Assembly: GCA_016987375.1 (NCBI GenBank)
Contig: PJRA01000498.1
Coordinates: forward strand, 190,157 to 217,972
Origin: Brachionus koreanus
Lineage: Eukaryota; Rotifera; Eurotatoria; Ploima; Brachionidae
Length of the DNA: 27,816 nucleotides
Direction: 5' to 3'
Shown here: positions 20,501 through 27,690 of the stretch, piece by piece
Position numbering within the stretch: the first letter of the stretch is position 1
How the letters are laid out: every line of letters begins with the position of its first letter
Made by a program: the position numbers and the translations under genes
Notes under the pieces: model-generated
What the model was told of the DNA's origin: nothing
The model's input: the letters and a program-made list of their open reading frames with translations, nothing else
The model's database searches: none

Positions 20501-21137
20501 AAAATAAAAAAAAAAATTACATTAGGCTCTCGTCAATTGGATAGTTTGGCCAGAGCTATCATGCAAATAAAGTTAAAGAAAGGATTGATTAATGATTGAA
20601 TGAATGAGGGAGATCAAGATGACTAAAATTAGTCTTACATAAGATTTTTTATTAAATTGAGTCAAATTAGTGTATAAATTCCATTTGGATGCAATCAATT
20701 TTTGTACTATTAGTTCCGATTGTTTTGTGTAATTGGCATAGAATGTGCTTGCCTGTTAACAAAAATTTTAAAAAATCTAGTTTAAAAGCTGATTAATAAA
20801 AAAAAAGAGAAGAAGAGCGGCGGAAAGAGTAGAAATGAGCAGCAAAATTTGCATGCAGTGTTTAATTGTTTTTATCTTACAAATTGGCTTTCTAGGACGT
20901 CAATCTCGTGATCACTGGCAATCTCGTCGGCCCAGAACAGCTTGGTAACTAGATGCATTTCGTTAAAGGTCAGTCGGTTCCAATCATCGAGCCACTGTTT
21001 GAACTGAGACGTTCAGTTTAAAAGATTGAGAAAAAACGAAACACAAAAAAGATTGGTCTTACCTGTTCTTCGGTGTACGGTTCGTACTTGGCACATGTAA
21101 CATTTATTAACGCAATCAAACAAAGAAGAAAAAACAT
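11539..21137 (-). CDS. ACE: Angiotensin-converting enzyme (peptidyl-dipeptidase A, M2 family), 7 exons
   Basis: Zinc peptidyl-dipeptidase that removes C-terminal dipeptides from peptides at the cell surface or in body fluid. Exons (minus strand): 21137-21063, 21003-20881, 20752-20639, 20497-19423, 12314-12170, 12114-12016, 11956-11539; they join in frame to 682 residues plus TAG. Residues 1-16 are a signal peptide ([16 protein letters not shown]). The HEMGH zinc site is His405-His409 with the third ligand Glu433. Gln303, His375, Lys533, His535, Tyr542, chloride ligand Arg544 and Tyr545 all lie exactly 22 positions after their human testis-ACE equivalents, which validates the model. Cys374-Cys392 and Cys560-Cys572 are kept, but the first family disulfide (C152-C158) is absent. 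It has one catalytic domain. The last 15 residues are hydrophobic ([15 protein letters not shown]), suggesting a GPI signal or C-terminal anchor. All introns are GT-AG; the intron 4 donor is weak. Confidence 0.95.
12530..12754. mobile_element. piggyBac-like MITE, copy 2 (most intact)
   Basis: A 225-bp element with TTAA at both ends (12530-12533, 12751-12754) and matching inverted termini TTAACACTAGAAGCACCAA and its complement TTGGTGCTTCTAGTGTTAA (one base differs at the inner edge). This is the best reference copy in the window. It lies in ACE intron 4, 216 bases from exon 5. It is non-coding. Confidence 0.8.
13498..13695. repeat. Old partial copy of the 340-bp hairpin element
   Basis: Shares GTGAAATTTGGTA, then TAAATGCAACATTCAAAG, then AATTATGCTAAATTTGCAAAG with the hairpin at 24862-25205, in the same order but with divergence and indels. 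It also contains its own small palindrome near 13568-13596 (CTATAGTT/AACTATAG). Confidence 0.45.
14409..14720. repeat. Old full-length copy of the 340-bp hairpin element
   Basis: Inverted relative to 24862-25205. It shares AACAGAACAAAATGTTAAAA, ATTCTTGTAACTTTTCTTT, AAAAGTCAAAAGCAAGTTC and, at the far side, CAGAACTAATT then AAGCCTTCA with an A-run. Its two arms have diverged, unlike the copy at 24957. The open frames at 14309-14560 and 14591-14842 arise from this repeat and its edges. Confidence 0.55.
15478..15772 (-). mobile_element. Jockey-type LINE reverse transcriptase fossil (palm with FADD)
   Basis: From about 15770 downward the minus strand reads [12 protein letters not shown] (family PQGS-V-I-S-P-x-LF), INDIYKRN, then [11 protein letters not shown] with the catalytic FADD box at 15678-15667. 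It continues [12 protein letters not shown] where the family has Trp, and [20 protein letters not shown]. One stop is visible in about 290 bases, so the frame is otherwise well preserved. It abuts a plus-strand LINE fragment at 15779. Confidence 0.75.
15779..16335 (+). mobile_element. LINE reverse transcriptase fossil (palm/thumb), split by a MITE
   Basis: From 15781 it reads [33 protein letters not shown], with FADD at 15829-15840. A piggyBac-like MITE then interrupts. From 16087 the same strand resumes with [20 protein letters not shown], then [18 protein letters not shown], a TGA where the family has Trp, [13 protein letters not shown] and LVYGSECWG. These match the family blocks [10 protein letters not shown]-x-x-F-x-YLGS and LLYGSETW in order. 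Only one stop is seen over roughly 230 bases of the second part. Confidence 0.75.
15878..16078. mobile_element. piggyBac-like MITE, copy 3 (right end lost)
   Basis: Starts TTAACACTAGAAGCACCAAG and follows copy 2 closely to TTCAAACGAGTC, after which the right terminus (GACTCGTTTGGTGC and onward) is missing and replaced by a few unrelated bases. It is inserted inside the LINE RT fossil, so it is younger than the LINE insertion. Confidence 0.75.
16831..17104. other. Assembly gap (274 Ns)
   Basis: A run of N within ACE intron 4. True length and content are unknown. The open frames that span it are artefacts of reading N codons. Confidence 0.99.
17216..17235. repeat. G+C-rich mini-hairpin
   Basis: TCGCGC at 17216-17221 pairs with GCGCGA at 17230-17235 around AGTAGTGA. 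It is conspicuous only because the surroundings are almost pure A/T. Confidence 0.4.
17798..17835. repeat. Perfect 15-bp inverted repeat
   Basis: AATCTTTTTGTGAAA (17798-17812) is the exact complement of TTTCACAAAAAGATT (17821-17835) with an 8-nt loop. It overlaps the end of an unrecognised 71-codon open frame (17603-17818), which has a less A/T-like composition than other chance frames but no family I know. Confidence 0.5.
18040..18435 (-). mobile_element. Jockey/CR1-type LINE fossil, start of the reverse transcriptase domain
   Basis: The minus strand reads, from about 18390, [28 protein letters not shown], a stop, then [40 protein letters not shown] and [13 protein letters not shown]. These are the standard blocks ahead of the RT palm: 'I-x-x-LK-x-x-KA-x-G-x-D-x-I-x-N-x-MLK', 'LFN-x-S-x-x-x-G-x-x-P-x-x-WK' and 'NYRPI-x-x-x-S'. 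It decays below 18040. It may be from the same LINE family as the minus-strand palm at 15478-15772, but the two are not contiguous. Confidence 0.75.
18436..18707. other. Intron sequence, A/T-rich, nothing recognised
   Basis: Contains a repeated phrase TTTCTATATTTTTAGT (near 18478 and 18638) and A/T runs only. Confidence 0.4.
18708..18991. mobile_element. Solo LTR with 5-bp target duplication
   Basis: A 284-bp segment beginning TGTGGTGTCCATCACA and ending CGCTATATCACA, so the termini are TGTG...CACA as in LTRs. The five bases on each side are identical: GACCC at 18703-18707 and at 18992-18996. It is clearly less A/T-rich than its surroundings and contains a TATA-like TTATTTATATAC near 18728. 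No internal retrotransposon sequence follows, so it is probably a solo LTR left by recombination of a Ty3/Gypsy, Copia or BEL-type element. The open frames inside it are chance. Confidence 0.75.
19047..19378. mobile_element. Foldback/MITE element with long inverted arms
   Basis: A 332-bp near-palindrome. The left arm 19047-19184 (starting GGCAATGTGAAATCTTAG) is complementary with few mismatches to the right arm 19241-19378, around a spacer of about 56 bases. The inner arms contain the self-complementary word TTGTACAA several times. Flanks ACAATACG and ATAATACC agree at 6 of 8 positions, a possible eroded target duplication. It ends 42 bases from the intron 4 donor of ACE, so the intron transcript carries a strong hairpin right behind the 5' splice site. 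There is no coding capacity. Confidence 0.75.
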
Positions 21138-21324
21138 TTTGAAATTTTTTTTTTCTATTTTCTTCAAACAAACATTTTAATTTAAATTTATCTAAATGAC
21201 AAGTCAAAAATTATATTATAATTTTCCAATTTTTCATTTAAAAAAAGGCAAATTTAATTAAATAATTTAAATTTGAGGCAATATTTGCATTTAGCATTAC
21301 TACTGTATTTTTTGACCAAGGCGC
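21138..21324 (-). promoter_or_regulatory. ACE 5' leader / proximal promoter region
   Basis: About 190 A/T-rich bases between the ACE ATG and the miniature LTR element. No clear TATA box or initiator stands out from the background. An AG near 21155 lacks a pyrimidine tract, so a splice acceptor directly before this ATG is not supported. Confidence 0.3.
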
Positions 21325-21780
21325 TGTGATATAGCGACATCTCTGTCGATATCACTGGACTAGTTAACTAACTAAACACTGAGCGTTTAAGTTAGAAATG
21401 GAACATAAATAGCTGCTCCTAAACGTCTAACGAGGAAATCGGATAGACGGGCCCAAGGGTAATAATGTAAGCACTACATCTCGCGACGAGGATAAAAGCC
21501 CCAAAAGACTAATAAAAGTGCTTCTCGGTTGCAGTTATGTTTATAGAGCGTGCAGTGGCTACCTGACGATTGTCAGTTAGTACCTGGGAAAAATAATAGT
21601 CTATGACTGGTCTCGAACATTATTGATCTGGTTTTGGTTAAAATGGTCGACAGTTTCCTAGCAGTCGCTATTAAAGCGGGGGAAGATGTGATGTAGCGAC
21701 ATCTCTGTCGATATCACTGGACTAGTTAACTAACTAAACCCTGAGCGTTTAAATTAGAATTGAACATAAATAGCTGCTCA
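21325..21780 (+). mobile_element. Miniature LTR retrotransposon (TRIM-like)
   Basis: A 456-bp element. Direct repeats 21325-21418 and 21687-21780 (about 94 bp, roughly five differences by eye) begin TGTGAT[A/G]TAGCGACATC and end TAGCTGCTC[A]. Immediately before the second repeat is a polypurine tract, AAAGCGGGGGAAGA (21673-21686), as required for plus-strand priming, which fixes plus orientation. Each LTR has a TATA-like CATAAATAG. The 268-bp interior is G+C-richer than anything nearby and has no open frame, so the element is non-autonomous. I could not identify a primer-binding site. Flanks CAAGGCGC and CAAAGCGC may be a mutated target duplication, offset by two bases. It lies 188 bp upstream of the ACE ATG, pointing away from ACE. 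Confidence 0.78.
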
Positions 21781-21812
21781 ATCAAAGCGCGTAACACTAT
21801 TAATTATATTTA

Positions 21813-21873
21813 ATTAATTTTTTTTTAATTGATATTAGATATCTTGGGGTCTATGTTGAACCAATTTGAAAAC
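21813..21873. repeat. Perfect 61-bp direct repeat, copy 1
   Basis: Identical, including a run of nine Ts, to 23187-23247. It contains TTGATATTAGATATCTTGGG and GTCTATGTTGAACCAATTTG. The sequences outside the two copies are unrelated. Possible origins are the end of an unrecognised element or a recent segmental duplication. Confidence 0.7.
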
Positions 21874-22101
21874 CAATTTGATAATCAATTATTTTTTTTC
21901 TCTTGAGCAAGGCCAAATAAATCTAATAACTTTTTATCAAGACATTTTATTAAATAATCTATGTTTGAAAAAATAAATATCTTCCATAAACATTTATCTA
22001 ATTGTTACAGCTGAAGATAATTTTTAGCTAACTTTTTATACCTTAAAAATATCTCGAAATTTTTTAAGGTATAAATTTGACTTTTTGTACATACTTATAT
22101 C

Positions 22102-22369
22102 CAGAATTGTTTAAAAGTCACCGTTTTTCACGCATGTCAAGTCTTTTGACTTTTTTTTTTGAGTTTTCCAGAAGAAAAAAAAAATTCTTTAAATTTATTG
22201 AATAATTTAATTTCTAAATAAAAATTTATTTTTGAAATTAATAATGACTTTTTAAAAATAAAAATTTTGAATCAAGTCAAAAAGTTTTTTTTTCGAAAAT
22301 AGTCAAGTCACTGACTTGACGTTGAAAAGACTTAAAAATAACTTTTTTTTTTATTTTAAGACAAGTCGG
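22102..22369. mobile_element. hAT-like MITE, AAGTC-rich family
   Basis: Starts CAGAATTGTTTAAAAGTCAC and ends TTTTAAGACAAGTCGG, the same family as 2236-2373. Flanks CTTATATC (22094-22101) and CTTATAAC (22370-22377) agree at 7 of 8 bases, an eroded 8-bp target duplication. The interior has AAGTC/GACTT words including AGTCAAGTCACTGACTTGAC, an internal palindrome. Confidence 0.6.
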
Positions 22370-22377
22370 CTTATAAC

Positions 22378-24861
22378 GTCCTAATCAAAAGATCAATTTT
22401 TTAGTTCAAAGAATTTTTTTACCGACCATTTTATAACTGTAAAGCCTCATTCTGTTTGGTACCATCAGTATATTTAAAAAAGATATTGACCTAAAGAATA
22501 CACAGAGTAATTGATGATTTTATTAAATTTAACTGTCTATTAAAAAATTGAATTTTTAAATGATTAAAATTCAATAAAATCCATTATTGACATTTAATTT
22601 TATAATTCTTTATTTTTAAAAATTCATTATTATATTTTGTAAATATATCTAAATATATAAATAATCAATTTTTTTTTTTCACTGTAATAGACCCTCTACT
22701 AATCAATCTATCCAAAAATCAATCAATAGCCTTAATAAAATAATAATTATCTCCTATCAAAAGAAAGAAGCTGATATCCAAAATTTTATAAATTAATAAG
22801 TAATATTAATTAGGAATAATAAATTAATATTTTATGTTTTTTTTTAAGATTAAATATTTTTGAAAAAAGTATTTGTTTCGACGTCATAAACCAATTGATG
22901 AATTTCAAAAGCATCTTGTATACACCTTGGAAGTCATTCTGTAAATAGGGATCTTTCTAAAATTTAGTTACTGTAATCGAAATAAAAATTTAGTTTAATT
23001 TTTCATTTATTTTTTTTAATAACTCAACAATTTCTAATTTTTAAATGAATATTATCAATTTGAGAATTTGGCTTTTACTTTGATTACATTTTTTGGGAGT
23101 TTAATTTTGCGCTATTAAACAAATTTTTATCTAAAAAATTAAAAATCCTTTAATTTTCACTTTTTTATGAATTATCCAAACAATAAATTAATTTTTTTTT
23201 AATTGATATTAGATATCTTGGGGTCTATGTTGAACCAATTTGAAAACATCTGCCCAAAAAAGACTGTTGCTATGTTTACTTAATTTAAACTCTTAACATG
23301 ACAAAGATTTTTTTCTCTAGTACAACCATTGTAAAAAAAAAAGCATTTTATAAATATATCTGAGAACAAGGTTTTAATTCATCTTATAAGATAAAATAAT
23401 AAATGATTAATTAGAGCTGGAAAATGCCGAGAATGCTGTCCATTAAATAAACCTTCAATTAATTCTCAATATTCGATCATGCTGTCCAAATTAGAGGACT
23501 CTACTGGGAAATGATATTTGCAATTAGTTTCCCGTCGGCTTTGCATAAACTTTCCTGCTTTCAATCAATCTATCTTTCTTAATCCACATTTATTTATATT
23601 TAATCTATCCCAGACATTGAATTTAAAAATCTTTATTTCACATTTAAATTTTTTATTTTCTAGCATATTTATTTGTAAATAAAAAGCTTAAAAGTAAACA
23701 ATAATCGTTTTAAAATAAAAGTTTATTTATAACCTTGTATGATAAACAATTCTGATTTATGAAATAAATTTTTTTTTCTTATCCCTAAAAAAATTATTAC
23801 ACAATCTTCTTCTTATTTCTAAACTAGAAATAAAAAAAAATGTTGCTTTTAATACTAATGAAAATTTATTTTAATTAAAATGAATACAATGCCAGCTTGA
23901 TTTAAGTAATCACTAATAAATGCAACAATTTTAGATAAAAATATAGCACTACTAGCTTGGCCCAATTTAAAGCCGTTTTATTTTTTTTTATTTTTTTTCA
24001 CTTTAATCGCTATTAAAATCAAGGTAATTAATTTAGAATTTAAAACGCTTTTTTTTAATCAATTTTTAAATCTTATTATCTCTTTTGACTAAATTCTAAG
24101 AGTCTGTACAAAATTGATAAAAAAAATATTGATAAATAAGACACTATCTATTTTTCTTTTCTCGTTGTTTTCCGTGATTTAATAAATAAATGTTTAAACT
24201 TTAAAGCTCTTAATATTTTAAAACGTCCTCAGCTAAATTAACATTTAGACTTCAAAACGAGTGTACAAGATAATAAAATTTAAAAAAAAAATTTAGAAAT
24301 TTGGATCTCTTGAGTTTTGTCTTTGTGTCATGCAAAATTTTGTCTTTATTAATCATTCACACCTGTTTGTATAAAACACAAATGCTTTTTTGCACACTTG
24401 CATTTAAATTCTTAATGCTACATGAGTTATATATTCATTATTTCCTTTGAATGAAAAACAATGATCTTTAACATGTGATGCATGTCACTTTTTCTTCAAT
24501 TCTTAACGAGCTTTATCAGCAAATTTAAAAAAATAAAAAAAAAACTTATCCAAGCGTTATCATAATGGTTCCCTTTGTAATTATTAAGTTTTAAATTGAA
24601 GAGATTTTATTTTAGTTTTATGAAAAAAAAATTCAAAATAGATTTTTCAGACATAAGAAAAAAGATTTCTAGACAAGAAATTTATCTATTATATACATTT
24701 TATTGTATTTTTTTTTCATTCTAAATCATTTTGATCTGATATAACTCATCATTATTTTGATAATTTACAACACTTAAACATATCATGCTTAATTAATGAG
24801 TGTTAGTAAAGCGATATTTTCCAATTTTAACTATAATTCTATTCAATTAAGCTTATTGAAT
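22378..24861. other. Long gene-free stretch
   Basis: Almost entirely A/T-rich. The only features I can point to are the second copy of the 61-bp direct repeat (23187-23247) and a more balanced patch at about 23415-23575 that reads IRGLYWEMIFAISFPSALHK in one plus frame but shows no splice structure or known domain. Confidence 0.45.
23187..23247. repeat. Perfect 61-bp direct repeat, copy 2
   Basis: Identical to 21813-21873, 1,374 bp away and in the same orientation; see that entry. Confidence 0.7.
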
Positions 24862-25205
24862 CTAAAGAGGTTTTGTGAAATTTGGTACAAAATAAACAAA
24901 AAGAACAAAAAAATGCTACAAAATTTGATAACTTTTTTTCTGAAGGCTTATAATTAGTTCTGTAAATGCAACATGGTGCAACATTCAAAGCTTTACTATT
25001 ATGAAAAATCTGGAAAAACTCTGCAAACTTAGCATAATTAAAGTTTGCAGAGTTTTTCCAGATTTTTCATAATAGTAAAGCTTTGAATGTTGCACCATGT
25101 TGCATTTACAGAACTTGCTTTTGACTTTTGAAAGAAAAGTTACAAGAATTTTTAACATTTTGTTCTGTTCTATTGTACTAAATTTCACAAGACCATCTAA
25201 AGAAG
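24862..25205. mobile_element. Hairpin element with perfect 74-nt arms
   Basis: Arms 24957-25030 and 25041-25114 are exact complements over 74 nt around a 10-nt loop (AGCATAATTA). The symmetry continues outward imperfectly to about 24862 and 25205 (GTGAAATTTGGTAC against GTACTAAATTTCAC). Older copies lie at 14409-14720 and 13498-13695, so this is a dispersed family, probably a foldback MITE. Target duplications are not clear. The minus frame 24985-25188 is entirely repeat and encodes a peptide shared with the older copy only because the DNA is shared. Confidence 0.75.
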
Positions 25206-25488
25206 AGTATTTACTATTAGAATTTTTTAAAAATTAATTTATTATTTTTTAAATCATTTGAACATAATAAAACGAAATTAAAATTAAATTAAGAGAGATA
25301 AGAATGCAAATTTTTTCATTAGATTACGAAATTATTTTGAGATATTTTTTTCAAAAACTCTTTTTTCTCTCAAATTTATCAAAATGATTTTGATTTTACT
25401 AGTATCCAAGTAGAAATTTTGAATATATTTCCTTTAAATGAATTGATTCTTGTTCTATGAATAAAAGAAAAGAGGAAACCAAAAAAAA

Positions 25489-25640
25489 CGCCCCAAGGGC
25501 GACGTAAGGTAAGAAGACCAGCAGTATTATGAAGGTCAACAATCACTAAAGAGCTTATCGAAATGGGAATGACATGTGGAAATCAAAAGTATTGACCTTA
25601 TGCTCCACAAGGAGTGGATAAGGAAAAAAAAAGTCGATTT
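25489..25640 (+). mobile_element. LINE fossil, C-terminal end of ORF2
   Basis: From 25491 it reads PQGRRKVRRPAVL, TGA where the family has Trp, RSTITKELIEMGMTCGNQ, then a stop, with HKEWIRK in another frame. The order RR-x-x-GRP-x-x-x-W-R-x-x-I-x-KEL-x-EMG-x-TW and a final WR is the C-terminal signature of the LINE type whose endonuclease and palm fragments lie at 10516 and 15779. An A-run (25624-25630) follows. Confidence 0.6.
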
Positions 25641-26452
25641 CTATATCTATTTTTCTATTGAAAGAAACAATTTACAGATTAAGAAAAATGGCTTCGCAGC
25701 ATGATAGTTATATTTTTAAAAAAAGGAAGCTTTATTTTAATAAAAATCAGAAAAGTAGTTTTTTCTTTTTTTATTTACTAAGAAATTCGTAATATTTGTG
25801 CCAACAAAAAAATCAAAATCTAAAAAATTAAGTGTAGAATTTTTTTTAACCTTTAAAAATAAAAATATTTCATCTGAACCTAATTAATTAGAAACATCTA
25901 TTTTAATTGCTTCAATGCGCTGAACAAGCACATTTAAACGCTTGAAACTTATACAAATAAAAATAAAACTAATCAATAAACTAATAAATCAATTTTTTAA
26001 AAGCTCAACAAAATTTGGTTCACTCAAGCAAAAGAACATGTTTCTTCTCTTTTTTATTTTTTGCTTATCTGGCAGCTTAGTAGTCAAGCAACCGAGCATA
26101 TACAGGTCGGTGCTTGAGAGCTAAGCCAACAATCATCAATTTTCAAAAATTTGCATAACTAAAAAACTTCATCTCATTTTCATGATGGATAAGCCACACT
26201 TGAATATGTGCATCAATAAATGCATCTATCATCTAAATGTTAAGCACACCAATGATGAATGGCTCAGCTATTTCAAAACATTATTCTTTAGAATAAATAA
26301 AAAATCATGAAATGCTTAATATGCAATTGCATTCTCTCGGGAAAGAGAAAAATAAAAAAAATTTTTCCAACATAAAATTTTTATTTTAAAAATAACTGAA
26401 TCAGATTAAAATTTTCATATATATTTATATACAAAAAACAGTAGTTCTATAT
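25641..26452. other. Intergenic; one structured patch
   Basis: A/T-rich with no gene. The patch 26071-26128 is described separately. Confidence 0.4.
26071..26128. repeat. Imperfect stem-loop, possibly from a tRNA-like SINE
   Basis: GGCAGCTTAGTAGTCAAGCA pairs in two blocks with the complement of TGCTTGAGAGCTAAGCC (CTTAG/CTAAG and TCAAGCA/TGCTTGA, plus CCGA/TCGG), loop about 11 nt. The phrase TAGTCAAGC resembles a tRNA/SINE A-box region, but no convincing B box (GGTTCGAATCC) follows. Confidence 0.3.
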
Positions 26453-26458
26453 TTTATT
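26453..26458 (-). terminator. Candidate poly(A) signal of the membrane-protein gene
   Basis: AATAAA on the minus strand, 54 bases after the TAA stop at 26514-26512. Good spacing; low specificity in A/T-rich DNA. Confidence 0.45.
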
Positions 26459-26511
26459 TAAAAAGAAAATTTTTTCCTATTTAAAAAAAGCACCCGAATT
26501 ATAATAAAAAC

Positions 26512-27224
26512 TTAGTCTATATAGCCTTCGTTTGAAAAGGCTCTTGTTTCGCTTGGTATTGTTTGCTCGTCATTTGATCCACTTTGTTGCTGAAATAAAA
26601 AATTTTCATTGAATTTATTTTTATTCAAAGTTCCATAGTTTATTTCTTGATCTTGACTTTCAACATTTCTTACTTCCAAGTCAATGTTTTCCTCATTGAT
26701 CGTCGAGTCCTCGGACTTTCGACGAGAATTTTTTCCATCCAATTTAGAATACGGATCTTGAATTGACGATCTAATGATAGCAGGTATAAAAGGTGAATGA
26801 AGCAGGATTTTTTTGGCCCTCGAAACAGTCTTCTTGAAACCTTGAGCATCCGATTTACTTGGACTTGGTTGTTCAATGCTTGTACTTTGGACATCATTAC
26901 CGGAATCACTTGAATTTTCATTGATGTAGCAATAGGACGCGTCATGGCTAGCATCTTCCTCTTGAGGACCAGTGCATCCTGAACTTGACTTTTGGTAATT
27001 GAAAGGCGTGAAGCGTTTGAATATGCCGAAAAAAAAGCTTCCGAAAAATATTATACAAGAAACTATAATTATTATCACTTGCAAAACAGTCATTGCTGAT
27101 GTAGATTCATTGGCAGCTAGAAAAAAAAAATTCTTTAAAATTTCTAGTCGAAATTTTGCAAATTAGTAATGAATTACAACAAATTTAACGGAAATGAAGA
27201 CATACCAAAAAAAAACTTTGACAT
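26512..27224 (-). CDS. Small single-pass membrane protein, unknown function, 2 exons
   Basis: Exon 1 coding part is 27224-27206 (MSKFFF plus one base), donor G|GTATGT. Exon 2 is 27116-26512 after a T-run ending CTAG. The 89-bp intron splits an Ala codon, and the join gives 207 residues plus TAA. The N-terminal segment has an N-glycosylation sequon (Asn9-Glu-Ser). A strong membrane helix spans about 16-39, followed by Lys-Arg, so the 165-residue tail is probably cytoplasmic. The tail is polar and Ser/Glu/Asn-rich, with a basic patch at about 100-110 (FKKTVSRAKK) and tyrosine motifs YSKL (Tyr129) and INYGTL (Tyr167); both fit the YXX-hydrophobic sorting pattern and the second also the ITIM pattern. 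Short motifs like these occur by chance. An acceptor (TTTTTCAG) lies 13 bases before the ATG with no stop between, so exon 1 could continue a larger receptor upstream. No family recognised. Confidence 0.7.
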
Positions 27225-27240
27225 GTTTATTAATATTCTG
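27225..27240 (-). promoter_or_regulatory. Splice acceptor just 5' of the membrane-protein ATG
   Basis: On the minus strand TTTTTCAG ends at 27238, followed by 13 bases (AATATTAATAAAC) and ATG at 27224. It marks a 5' intron, an upstream coding exon, or a trans-splice site. Confidence 0.5.
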
Positions 27241-27525
27241 AAAAACTTGTTAAATTAATGATAAAAATAGAAATTTAATGAGGCTTTCTATTAAAAACTT
27301 TATTTTTCATCTTGAAAAGATCAATTAGAAATGGTTAAGAAAAATTTAATTAATTTTCCAAAAATAAAAAATTTGGTCTATTTTTACTCTAAAAAAAAAC
27401 TTTAATAAATTTTAGTTCTAGCTTGGTCTATTTTTTATACAGTTAAACCCAAAAAGGGATAAATTTCAAAATTGCTACAAAAATATCTTTGACTTCATTA
27501 ATAATAAAAAAAGCTATGATGAAGG

Positions 27526-27690
27526 AGTCACATTAAATGGGTTTTTAAGACCCATTGTAATAGCATGACATATAAAGTTTATCCAATCTATTTTTAAAGC
27601 TATTAACTTCTTTTGGTAGTCTGTTTCAAATACTTGAAACTCGATTAATAAAGTATCTTTTTTAAATAAAACTGCATTGTTCCAATTAAT
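27526..27690 (-). mobile_element. Jockey/CR1-type LINE fossil, extreme C-terminus
   Basis: The minus strand reads KRYFINRVSSI, TGA where the family has Trp, NRLPKEVNSFKNRLDKL, then YMSCYYNGS. This is the KYF-x-x-RV-x-x-WN-x-LP-x-x-V and FKN-x-LDK signature seen also at 3658-3845. The longer overlapping open frame (27514-27747) is a shadow in another frame. Confidence 0.65.

Noticed and set aside
19514..20507. Plus-strand and alternative minus frames overlapping ACE exon 4
   Set aside because: They are shadows of the ACE coding exon, whose residues match the family throughout.
14309..25188. A conserved peptide ([15 protein letters not shown]) encoded at 14309-14560 and, on the other strand, at 24985-25188
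   Set aside because: Both frames lie inside copies of the same hairpin repeat. The peptide similarity follows from shared DNA, and one frame runs through a perfect palindrome; there is no independent sign of coding.
26670..26954. 94-codon frame inside the membrane-protein exon
   Set aside because: It is an alternative frame of exon 2 and begins inside the tail; the longer frame has the membrane helix and splice structure.
2680..27690. UGA as a tryptophan codon in this genome
   Set aside because: The ACE exons use TGG at every Trp position, with no in-frame TGA across 682 codons. Mutational decay of transposons explains the TGA codons better.
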